The notes under the pieces: generated by a model | The model's input: only the letters and a program-made list of their open reading frames with translations | The model's database searches: none | What the model was told of the DNA's origin: nothing | Translations under genes and position numbers: made by a program | In this document: in pieces, positions 46,973 to 57,603 of the stretch | Layout: every line of letters starts with the position of its first letter | Numbering within the stretch: the first letter of the stretch is position 1 | Assembly: GCA_963930655.1 (NCBI GenBank) | Contig: OZ005600.1 | Span: 11,721,501-11,785,500, forward strand | Reading direction: 5' to 3' | DNA length: 64,000 nt | DNA from: Myrica gale | Taxonomy: Eukaryota > Streptophyta > Magnoliopsida > Fagales > Myricaceae

Positions 46973-49900
46973 TTAAGTGGTTGAATGAAAACCAGTCTGA
47001 TCCTCCCCACCATCAGCGGAGGCAACAGTTGTAGCTGAACTGCTCTCAACATTCTCCTGAGCATCGCTAGGCAACGCAGGAGAAGGAGACTCACTTCCTG
47101 AATCCTCTGAGGCATCAGCATCAACTAAAATAGCAGTGGAATTGTCCTCCAACCTTACAGCAATCAGCCTCAACATATTATGAAGAATATGGGTCTTTGG
47201 AAGTTTTACGAGGTCAAACTTGTGGTCTGGAGTATGCTGCTGATTGAACCGCCCTGGAAGCTTGGATTGAGTATTATAACAATCACCACACAGGTCAAAA
47301 CCAATTTTCTCCACGCAATCTTTGCATCTGTATCTATCCCCAACTATAGGTAAAATCTGAGACACCACAACACACCTTGTGATGTTACTCTACTGCCTAT
47401 AATGTTAGGCTAACAAAGAGATAATATAAGTTGCCACTAACTCCTAGAAATCTGGAGTCTTCCAATGTTAAAAAAAAAAACTAAGTTATCTCTACTTCTA
47501 CTTTCCTCAATTATACTTGACAATTCACCACACGAATATGCTATGCTATCATCTTTAACACTAAATGTTTGGCCAGGCCGTACCCTAGAAATGGCACCAA
47601 CAGATATCCCCTTTTACATATACATTTATTACGACTACTAAAGTTCTAGCATTTGCATCTCTATAGAAGTACCGTCGTCAGTTCCGTTGACAATGATCTC
47701 ATGGAATACTAAAAGCATAGTTTGGGAGCATCAATACATCCAAAGTTACCAAATAATAGTGGAAGCAATATGGTTCACAAAGAGATGGGATAAACCACTG
47801 TCTGCATATTATGGACTGAAGCAAATAAATATGGACAACATTGTACTCAACACTGTAAGGTGTCAAAATGCATTAAAAAAAATCTGACAAACAACTAATT
47901 GATTAAGAGTGTCTACATCGCATGGAAATAACCCATATAAAGAAGTTTGCTGCAAGTCCGCAACCAAATAGGTCATGTTACTAGAATCAACAGAATAGCG
48001 CACACAAAGGAAATAGAAGAGTAGGGAATTTACCCCACAAGAATCACAACCAACTCCAACATGAACGTTTTTTGAGCGACGGTCAGATGACCGTGGTAGA
48101 TTGTCTATTGAATCTGAAGATTGGCAAGTTAAAGTATTCAGGACGTGCATCATAGCAACCCACAACTACACAGCATATAATTATCTTAGGATAAACGTAG
48201 CAGCATGAATATTAAAAGCTGCTTATCTTAGTACGAATTCTTGGAGCATCAGTAAAGTGCTTAGTGCATTTAGGCATAGGACAATAAAATTATTAAAACA
48301 TATTTTAAGCTGTGAATGGCGTCAGAGAGAAAGAGCCAATAAATTTCCTTTGGACCTGACCATAAAAATGCTTTTTTAACTTTTTGCTTCAAAGAAGTTT
48401 AAAATGATTAGTAAATCATTGCCTCTTGGAATTCCAAATCTGTACAGGAATGGCCGCCAAAATTTTAAAAGCTAACTATGTGCTGGTTTGAGATAGTTCG
48501 TAATATTATGTTACCTCAAAAGTAAAATTCAGCTTCATCTCATGAATTGGTTGTAACGAATTGCTATAATTTGTCAGTACCTTAGCATTCAGTGCAGGGT
48601 ACTAAAGGCTCCTTTTGTATCACCTCTCTAGATAATTGCATTTCCTCTCATCCCTATCTCATTGTACGTTCCACCTCTATTACGATAGGGATTATTCCAC
48701 CCAGTTATGAGCTTCCTCTACCAAATTGAGAAGACCGACTATGAGTCTAAACATCTACTCTGCTGGATCATGTGTTTAAGATGAAACTCTCAGCATATCT
48801 GAATAAAATCAACTACAGATAGCCAAGCTAATGCTGTTGGCCATAGTATCACAGACGTCTGTTTCTCAAGTATGAAGGTTAAAATTCTCTAATGAATCCT
48901 CTATGAACTCTACCAAGACTTAGAGGGCATACCATAGGTTTAGTGTTGACCAAGTTAGCAAGATTGATAATTTCAGCTTAACAAGTGGTGAAAAATGTCA
49001 AAATGAGAATGATAACATATATATGATAAGAATTGAGGAAATATGGTATCACTTATTAAGCTTTACCAAACTAAAAATAGATGTTAGAGTACTGCAATCC
49101 AAGATGTTTTTCAGAATCAATCATATCACATACACTTGGACACTAAAAGGAAGTCAAGCATTTGAACATACAGATAGTTGGGCGCTTGTGCTCGAGATCA
49201 ACTCTTCTGAGCATATAGTCTTTCGGGAATCGTTCCTCCAAGAAATGATCAAGCGCCAAACAAACTTTTGGAAATCCTCGTGGATGCAAGGTTTGACAAA
49301 CTTGACACTTAAGCATCTCACCAGCTGGGACGATGATACAACTTTCACAATATACTGGGAAATATAAAAAACGAGAAAAAGAAAAATTGAAACATCTACT
49401 AAAAATCTTTTTTCACTGCAGACAACTTCAAACTTTGTCACATATAGGAGGGCATGAACCATTTACCATGACCACAGTTAAGAATGATAGGGCGAAACAA
49501 TAGTTGATTGCATGCTAAACACAGCACATCAGCGACTGAAACCTGCAGGTAATTCTTTTCTTGACATTGTGAATCACAATTAGATAGCTCCATATCTGCA
49601 CAAGGTTCCTCTTTTCTGATAGATGAAGGGTCAGAAGATGTGGTTGACTCAAAATCCATGGTAGATAATGAGGCTGGATCCCCAGAATGATTGCATGCTT
49701 GAGCCTTAAATTGCGGTGAGTAGATACCAGTCTTTATTTCCTCTACTGCAAAGTTAACAACTTAAATCCTCGTGAAATATGGTAAGAAGAAGCAGATTAA
49801 GAACAAACATACGATAACTTCCTACTATAAAAGAGAGAAAGAGCATGCCCATAGAGTAGTTTTGATTTGTGATGGTAAATTAGCAGTGTAAAGTGTAAAG

Positions 49901-51835
49901 AGCTGAAAAATGTAAATTCATATTTTTCTCTTCTTTTACTTTATTTTCCCTTTTCAAAGGCAACTGAAAAAGGAGGAGTCATCTTCAAGAGAAACTTCAA
50001 CTCAATTCTGTTTAAACTTACAAGCTAAGCTTGGGCCCACAACAAAGGCTTCTTTGAACATACACAAGTTGAACAACAGGCTATAAATTGAGGCATTAAT
50101 AAATTGATAATTAGAGTCCGTATATCTACCAGCAAGTTAAACTAAAATCAGCTTATTTTTTAAGGAAAGAAGTTAAGATTTATGCAATACCTAGAGAAAG
50201 ACAGATTTTTCAGTTGAAATCACCCAATGTCAAAGACTGCTGCACCATAATACTGTCCATCGACATTTTGCAAAAATCCTTGTAATATTTCAAGTCAATA
50301 GCATGTCATGGACTGATATCACGAGTAAGGCTTTTTCTTTCTCACAGGCTTGAGGAATTCAAGATACTAGGCTTTTGTTATTGCAAAAGACTCGGTGGTT
50401 CACATGTGCTACTGTGCACTAGTGATATATTGCAGCTATTTCAATTCTATCACGAGATAGTCAAGATGTAGAGACAAATCCAGAGCCGTTTGATCAATTT
50501 CGAATAGCATCTATAACAAATCTGTATATGAGCACCTGGTTTACGGCATAACCCTGTGTCACCTCTCGAAAGTTGATTTGTGGGGTTTGGTCATAAAAAT
50601 ACAATAATGGTCCAATCAATGAGAACTGTTATAATTGTAACTGCACGTTTACACTGACAATAATACCTGATCTTCTTCCTATATAATTCTCTGACCATAT
50701 TAATGCCAGCATTGTATACATCACTCATATTGGAAACAAGTTCACATTTTGCATAGCACATGCAATGTTGGCACTTCCAAAAGAATTATAAAAAATCTCA
50801 CCTAGAATTTGATTCTCCCTTCTGTTATAGGCAACCGGATATAACTTCAAGAACAAAAAGTGAAGCATCTGACAGATGACAGGAAAGTGACTATATGGAT
50901 GCCTACAAAGTGGACAATGAGACTCACGCAGGACATCCATCGATTTATGAACACACCAGAAACACGAAATGTGACCACAAGCTGCCCACAAGAAAAGAGT
51001 ACAAATTAGTGGAGAAAACAACTAGTCCTGTCCATTCCTTTCATGGAACTCGGAACTCGTAAAATCCTTACACAGCACTATGGGCTTGTACAGAAGATCC
51101 CTGCAACACAAATCGAACTGAGTTTGTAAGGTTGGCATTCAAACGAAAATCATTGAGATACATACCAATGGAAAGCATGAACGAAAACAGAACAACATCA
51201 CGGTCACTATGGCGTAATAGGTGCTGATACAAAACTAGCCAAGTTAAAGATGTAATTCTCCATCTCAACTGCTGCAGCAACGGAGAAATTTCCCTAAATC
51301 GGGCCGAGGACATTTCACGAAAAAGGACGACCAGATATTTTGTCCTCTTTTTTTTTTTTGATAAGTAACCAGATATTTTGTCCTCGCTCATGTGTTTTCT
51401 TGTTTTTGGGTAGTTGAATGTATGCCACATCATAAATTTGTTAACGTAGGCATTTTAGGTCCTTGATGTTCAAGTCAAAATTATTTGTCTACGCAACTTG
51501 TGTTACCGGGCAACTTCAACCAATTGCAAAACAAAATTGAAACATCCAATATTCATTAGCTCTACACGGGGAAGCTAAATTCTTGACTAATGAAATCTAC
51601 ACTCAAAAAGAAAGAAACAGACAAATCAAACAACACAAAAGTCGTAATAAAAGCTGAGAGTTTTCTTTGCTGAAAGCCAAATCGCTATAAAGTAAAGTAA
51701 AAAGGTCCCTTAAACCCCCTCTTTCTGCTTTTGAATTCTTGGGGAGGGAAAGGAAACTTACAGGCAAACGCAGCACTGAAAGGACTCGGAAATTTCCTCG
51801 GATACGATGTCATCGTGCAACGTCGGGTCTTCCAT
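46973..51835 (-). CDS. PRT1: PRT1-type N-degron E3 ubiquitin ligase
   Basis: Seven exons: 51762-51835, 51072-51100 (a 29-nt microexon), 50802-50981, 49467-49745, 49172-49354, 48034-48113 and 46973-47356. All have GT..AG borders and matching phases, and total 402 residues (Arabidopsis PRT1 is close to 410). PRT1 recognises proteins with aromatic N-terminal residues and ubiquitinates them in the plant N-degron pathway. Seen: RING 1 at about 22-60 (CVCLDLLYKPIVLSCGHISC, then HCPLCRHP); RING 2 at about 170-206 (CLACNQLLFRPIILNCGHVY, then CQVCQTLHPRG); and a ZZ zinc finger at about 266-320 (GVGCDSCG, RYRCKDC, FDLCGDCYN). An acidic/Ser-rich tail ends the protein. The exon 6 acceptor is the least certain. 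The downstream 46.5-46.97 kb is probably its 3' UTR. The gene looks intact. Confidence 0.93.
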
Positions 51836-51915
51836 CGGGAATTTTCCAGAGTGAAATTAATTCGAAGTCTAAATGCTTGAGAGAAACCCAGAGATAGAGT
51901 GAGAGAGAGACGATC

Positions 51916-51958
51916 GAGGATTCGAGAGAGAAGCCGTGGGGCGTTCTGCGACAAGAGC

Positions 51959-51999
<41 letters not shown>

Positions 52000-52037
52000 C
52001 GAGAGAGAAGCCGTGGGGCATTCTGCGACAGGAGCTA
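51916..52037 (-). repeat. 45-bp direct repeat flanking a (GA)n tract, PRT1 leader
   Basis: 'gaggattcgagagagaagcc' plus 'gtggggc.ttctgcgaca.ga' occurs at 51916-51960 and 51993-52037, with a (GA)n microsatellite between. It lies 80-200 bp upstream of the PRT1 ATG. The arrangement suggests replication slippage around the GA tract; effects on PRT1 transcription are possible but not shown. Confidence 0.8.
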
Positions 52038-52109
52038 AAGGGTAGAGGAGGGCCACGTGTCAGAACAGTAGATTTGTGTACAATCCATCAACTATCCCTT
52101 CTCCATTTT

Positions 52110-53030
52110 ATATAGAGGCGGTGAAATCGGCAATTCCGCTTACGGATCGAACCGACCTTGGTTCGGTTTTAGCCCCAAACGAGAACATAGGGGTTTGGTT
52201 CTTGTAAACTCTCAACCGACAGTCGAAACGTTGGTTGGGATAACCGGTCGGGCCGATTAAGTTTGGTGGTCGGCCCGATTCAGTCGGCGTGAGATAGAGA
52301 GATAGAGGGCCGCGTGTGAGGGACAATGTGGGAGGCAGAGGCTACTGGCCACTGGGAGCAGTGGGGTCGCTCCGGCAAGTCCCTGCACTTCAATGGCTCG
52401 ACCTTCCACATTGTGATCCCAGATTTCATGTGCCAGGACAGTGACTTCACGAGAGGAGACGGAACCGGCGGGGAGTCCATCTACGGCGAGAAGTTCGCCG
52501 ACGAGAACTCATCAAGAAGCACACCGGCCCCGACGTGCTCTCCATGGCCAATGCTGGGCCAGGGACCAACGGATCCCAGTTCTTCCTCTGCACTGTCAAG
52601 ACCTCGTGGCTTGACGACAAACATGTTGTCTTTAGATAGGTCGTGGATGGCTTGGACGTCGTGAAGAAGATCGAGACGATGAGCGTGAAAGAGGGGGGCC
52701 GTGAGAGAAGTAGAGAGAGAGGTGAGATGAGTGGGGGTATCGAGGATTAAAGGAGATTTGGGGGGGGGAGACGACGTCGTCTCTCCCCCACTAAATAATT
52801 AATGTGTAAAAAAATAAAAATAAAAACATAAATTTCCTAAAATACCCTTGGTTCGGTTCGGCCCGCGGGTTTGGGTACCCATAATCGTGGGCCGAACCAA
52901 CCCACTCGGTTATATAGAATTTTGGGCTAACCGTTGAACCGGGCCGGCCCAAAAATCGGCCGACCCAATCTGTTCCAGGCCGGTTTGGGTTGGCCGGGTC
53001 GATTTCGGCTCAATAGTGTTCAGCCCTAAT
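52110..53030. mobile_element. GC-rich repeat element carrying a cyclophilin fragment
   Basis: Both sides (52120-52300 and 52850-53030) are rich in GGTTCGG, CGGGCCG and GGCCGATT blocks, similar to the DNA at 40075 and 56622. A broken cyclophilin sequence lies in the middle. No clean terminal inverted repeats or target duplication could be read, so the limits and class are uncertain; a Pack-type (gene-capturing) element is one reading. Confidence 0.45.
52340..52690 (+). pseudogene. Cyclophilin (peptidyl-prolyl isomerase) fragment, broken
   Basis: The plus strand reads [20 protein letters not shown], then [20 protein letters not shown]. After a one-base loss at 'gagaactcatc' (about 52508) it continues in another frame as [40 protein letters not shown] and [14 protein letters not shown]. 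Cytosolic cyclophilins are about 172 residues; only about the last two thirds is here. The catalytic Arg of HRVIP is Ile (HIVIP), and a TAG replaces the CAG after HVVFR. It cannot be an active isomerase. High GC differs from the surroundings. Confidence 0.88.
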
Positions 53031-53102
53031 TCCTGTTTTCTTCTTCGGTTTGTTCTATTTTTCCCGTTATACGACATGTGATGGCTTTCCCCGCTAATTT
53101 TT

Positions 53103-53455
53103 TACGTAAACTAAAAGTGTTGGTTTTCTAAAAAAATCGTAAGATTCGAATAGAATTGAGAATATTTACGGAGATGAAAGTTTTATAGGTTTTTTTTTTA
53201 ATTTATGAAAAGTTTTAAAGATATTTAATTTTTGTTAGAATTTGTAAAAATGTGTAGAGAGATTATTTGATGTAATTGTTTAATAAAAAAATATTGTAGG
53301 TAGGTGAAAAAATATAGAGAGAAGATTTGTTATAATTTTTTTAAACGGTACTGAAGTGCAAAAAGTTGTTAGACATTGTGTAAAATGTATTGATGTTTGT
53401 ATATGAATTTTTTAAATTTAAAGTTTCGTTTTGTAAATTTTATTGAATACATATG
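53103..53455. mobile_element. AT-rich MITE-like segment
   Basis: Contains 'gtgtagagagattatttgat', 'gtaattgtttaataaaaaaa' and 'gtgtaaaatgtattgatgtt', phrases shared with 21977-22284. No clear ends. Confidence 0.4.
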
Positions 53456-53564
53456 TATACTATAGGCACGTTTCCTTCCCATCTTACCGTTTTCAACTTT
53501 CACCTCTAACAAACACGGTTAATCATAGAAGTTCCATCACAAACATCGTATGACTCGTGCCAGT

Positions 53565-54368
53565 GGCGTATCTAGGATATAAAATGAGTGGGGTCGAATG
53601 TCTAAGGGAAAATGACCAAAAAAAATTCCACATAATGAAAAAAGTGTCTTAAAATTACAATATCGCAAATTAAGAACTAAAAACATTAAAAATAATGAAA
53701 TATTATTATTTGCTAATACTGAGAGATGGTAATTGGATGCTATGGAAATTCGACCTTTCAGGCCTCATCATACCCTTGACCTCTCAATCTGGATATTGAT
53801 AACTAGTGTCTTGCAAACAATTTATTTATAGCAGTTTTTAAAGATTGGTAGCATGTGTCAGTAACATGTTCCACACCAAGAAATCGTTCAATCATCTATC
53901 CACTTTTGTTCACATATCTCAAAATCATTGTCATGTGCTCCTTCACTGAACTATCTCGAGACTCATCAACCATAAGACAAAAAAATTCATCTCCAATGTC
54001 TTTAATGATAGCAAGTGTGGTCTGTGCTGCACAAGCACTCACCACAAATACATCTCCCCCGGATTGTGTTCCTTTAGGTCGTCTAAATAGATAACACCAA
54101 AAATAATAAACTGCATCCTCTGATGCACTATATTCAAATTCTTCCCACATTTCTTCTTGGAAAAAACATAGCCATGAGGTTGAAAAGCACGTTTGATCAA
54201 GTACTTCCTATGGACTTGATCCTGAATCCTAGCATCATACGAGTCAATAGATTTACGCAACCCTAGGTCAAAAATAATATCATCTAAACTCAATAAAGGG
54301 CGAGATCTTTTCGAACTAGAATCTTCATTAGAAGTAGTAGCCACAGTATGAGTATTAGACGACTTCAT
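53565..54368 (-). mobile_element. hAT-superfamily transposase fragment (TTF/ZMYM1-like), defective
   Basis: The minus strand starts at an ATG (54366-54368) and reads SLDDIIFDLGLRKSIDSYDA, then RIQDQVHRKYLIKRAFQPHG. After a frame change it reads EFEYSASEDAVYYFWCYLFR, and after an internal deletion IIKDIGDEFFCLMVDESRD, MILRYVNKSG, IERFLGVEHV and RLRGQGYDEA, with stops. This is the order of the TTF zinc-finger/hAT transposases that annotators often label ZMYM1-like. The 3' catalytic region and dimerisation domain are absent. 'cagtggcgtatctagga' at about 53561 resembles a terminus of such elements. Confidence 0.75.
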
Positions 54369-54369
54369 G

Positions 54370-55070
54370 CTTCGTGGCTTTTTTTTATCAAAAATCTATC
54401 CATTATCTAAAAAGAACAAAACAAAACACTTTAAAATGTCCATCAGCATATGAGGAAGACAATTCTTAACACCCATAAATAATTATGGAGTTTGATGCCT
54501 ATATGAAAATAAAGAATCTTCTTCTGTAAAAAGGTATTAGTGTACTCAGCTATTTCTCGTTAAAAAATAACCTCTGCAATAAATTATATTAATCAAAAAT
54601 AATATTTTTATGCTTTCCTTTCTAATTGGCAAATGATAAATTAGTGAGGACATACATAATTTATGTATTAGTGCAGTTAAAGTGATAATAGACAAGTGAG
54701 AGGGACTGCTGAGGCGTGAGGGCTGAGGGAGACACGGAGAGATCGCAGAGTGTGAGTAATTTTTTTCTAAAAAATCAGAGGGTAAAGCGACGTCATTTCA
54801 CCCTCTGATTTTAAAAAAAATAAGCATGTAGGCCACACGGACTGGACCAGTGGGTTCGCCCACCTGGCCCAATTCCGCCCCCACTGGCCCTGGAAGCAGG
54901 CCTGAGCGGTTGGACCAGTGGGGGCGGGCTTATTTCTTAATAACCAAAAAAAATTACAAAAGATTTTTAGAGCCAATAGGAGCGGCTGCCCCGCCCGCAC
55001 CCCCTTGGATCCGGCCATGACTCGTGCGGTAATTTCGCGCAGGAAATTTATGCAAACAGAGACTACTTAT
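54370..55070. other. Intergenic stretch, nothing recognised
   Basis: A GC-richer part near 54820-55020 has an imperfect palindromic look around 'actggaccagtgggttcgcc' and 'ggttggaccagtgggggcgg' (a short repeated phrase). No gene seen. Confidence 0.35.
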
Positions 55071-55073
55071 AGG

Positions 55074-55245
55074 GGATGTTTGTTTGCCAAAATATTGGGA
55101 AATATTCTCAAAATTTTGGGAATCTTTACTTTATTGAGATTTATCAGGGTTTGTGAAAAGTGAAGTGTGTAGGTGTAAAAGTTAAAAATTTTGAAGTTTG
55201 TTTGGTTTGTCCGATTTGTTGATTTGGGGTCTCAAACGTGCCCAT
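55074..55245. mobile_element. Possible MITE
   Basis: From 'ggggatgtttgtttgcc' to 'ggggtctcaaacgtgcccat', AT-rich with 'caaaattttgggaat'. Ends are only loosely inverted. Confidence 0.3.
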
Positions 55246-56600
55246 AATTTCCTTAACTTTCCGGAGTTGACAACTTGACATGACTTGCAGAGACCTCAGA
55301 CAACGTTTTCTGGTGACAGATGACTGTTCCATTGTTCGGGAAAATGCAGCGCAGGCGACTGGTTTGAAAGGACATTTAGCTTAGAAAAAAGAAATATATC
55401 AGCTTCTTACTCCAATGGGTCGATACGAGGACAGCCATGGAACCCCAGTCCTAATTTGCCATGTTTGCATGTAATTTGGACGCAACTAGGAGAGGTATAT
55501 ATATCAAAATGTTATTTGATTTCCACTATGCCTTTACTTTAATTTTTTTCAACAGAGAGCAATCGACATCATGAGGTAGTTAGATCTCTTATCCACACAT
55601 AAATAGAAACCTAAGGTGGGTCTATGAGTCTGACATTAAATGGGCTTCCTATGGGAGAATTAAAACGTATTATTATTGAAGAACACTAGTGGTTCCGGAA
55701 TACAAAAGGTGGGTCTCTGAATCTCTTACATCCACTCATAAAAAGTTACGAAGTCTCTCCCTCTCTAGAAGGACTAACTTGGATTCTTCGCGTAACTTTT
55801 CTTGGAAACCTATTTTACTGCTTCAAGCATCTTTAGAATCACGGTTAGTTTTCAATCCATTTATGTCATTGAATTCTTATACAGTTGTCTCCGAGAAGAG
55901 AAAAGAAAGGAATATCTCTTTTTGGTAGTTTTCTTGCAGTATATATGATTTTTTTTTAAAAAAAAAATGGGTGTCCAAATCAGTTTAATAGTTTATCCGT
56001 ATCTGGACTAATTTTGAAATTTTATGCAGAATGACATCAAAGGGCCGGTAGCATCTAGAGATCTCATGCATTGATAAGTAGATCACTCTCCTGCTTCACT
56101 CTCATCCACTCATTCAAAGACAAGCACATGCACTCAACTCATGTGAAACAGGAGGTTTAGACTGCCACAAAATTGCTGGTGGAACAAGCTTTCCTTATTA
56201 TCGATCGTACAATAATTAGACGTTGCGACAGAACTTTGTTCCTTATAAAAAAAATATCCTGTCAACTTCAAATAAGCCTGTAATGTCAACATCAATTTTC
56301 TCAGAATCGACTGGCGCAGATTCTGCCTCTTTCTCCGTAGTGCAATTGTGAGAAAGTGGTGTGGTGTGGTGTGGTGACCGAATTCCAGTGCAATTGTGAG
56401 CCCGGGACCCACACCACTCTCACAATTGCAACTCCACCCGAATTGCAGGGATCGTGGTCGGAAGAAAGGGGTCTAGAAAGGAGGCGAAGAAGAAAAGTAG
56501 CAGAGAAGAAGGTGCAGATGACGAGGTTGATTCTCCATATATTTCTCCAAAAAACTTTAGGACCAGAGGGATATGACTGGCCCAATCAATAAATAGAAAT
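55246..56600. other. Intergenic stretch, nothing recognised
   Basis: The segment 56335-56450 has inverted short repeats ('gcaattgtgag' and 'ctcacaattgc') around a GTGGTGTGGTG run. No gene seen. Confidence 0.4.
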
Positions 56601-56621
56601 GTTATTTCTGTGTACAGAGAC

Positions 56622-57001
56622 CAAATGGCGGGTCCGGTCCGGCAGGCTAAGTAGGTAATTTCATAAAGTTAATATACCGGATCGGATAGGTCATTCTAAT
56701 AGAATCAGTTTGGTTCGGTCCCCGGTTTGTGCCATTACATTTTGTGCGTTTTTTAGTTCGAGTCCCTTAGCATTTTTACTTTTTTAGGTATTTTTTGAAT
56801 TTTTTATATATTTTTTAACAGTAAGGACCGGTTTGGAGTGATATACTCCGGTCCAGTTCCGATTTTTCATATAGGTAACTCGGAACCGGACCAGAGTACA
56901 CCAGTTTCTCGGATCGGTAAATCTGGTATCAAAAGATCGGACCGGTTTGGCGAAAATCGGTCCGGTTCCGGTCCGGGTTGGCCGGTAACTTGGGCACCCC
57001 T
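56622..57001. mobile_element. GGTCCGG-rich repeat element
   Basis: Dense GGTCCGG, CCGGTTT and GGATCGG motifs on both sides of an AT-rich centre, ending 'gggcacccctactcc', comparable to 40075-40729. No terminal repeats or target duplication resolved. Confidence 0.45.
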
Positions 57002-57558
57002 ACTCCTTGGTGTCAGAATTTTAAGTCACCGACGAAACAAAAACATTATTTTTTCATTAACTAAGCCAGTTTTTAAAAGAAACCTATAAGTTATTCATCT
57101 TCTCTAACTTAATGTTTACACTAAAACTTTTATTCTAATAAAATAATCTAAGTTTTTAATGTACTTTAAAACATGTTTTTTTTGGGAATACATCATTTTA
57201 TAATATCATTTCATTAGTAAACTTGATTATTAATATTAGTTTGAGATAAATTAAAAATAACACATATAACAACCTAATAATATATTTGTAGTAAAATAAT
57301 AAAAAAATATTTGCAAAAAATTAAATTATGTTTTAAAAAATAAAGTACATAAAATAATGTGTTTTTAGATTGCCTTATTTTTAAGAGGAAATTCTTCAAT
57401 AGAGTGAGAGAACCTTCTATAGAGAGAGAGAGAGAGAGTTAAGTTTAGATGTGATAGAACATGTCATGGAAATCGGAATCTGATGTTAAAGATCGCTTAG
57501 CGAGGGAAAACGGAAAAAATAAATCTTATTTGAGAGTTCAATACGACGGTTTAGTAGT
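57002..57558. other. AT-rich stretch downstream of the MATE gene
   Basis: Includes a (GA)n tract at 57421-57438. The missing last MATE exon could lie here but no convincing match was read. Confidence 0.35.
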
Positions 57559-57603
57559 TTAAGAATCCAAAATGAAGTTTCCAAGCCAAAAAGAAATAAG
57601 TAC

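Noticed and set aside
46542-46976. Plus-strand open frame of 144 codons
   Set aside because: It overlaps the end of the minus-strand PRT1 gene and its likely 3' UTR, and has no recognisable domain.
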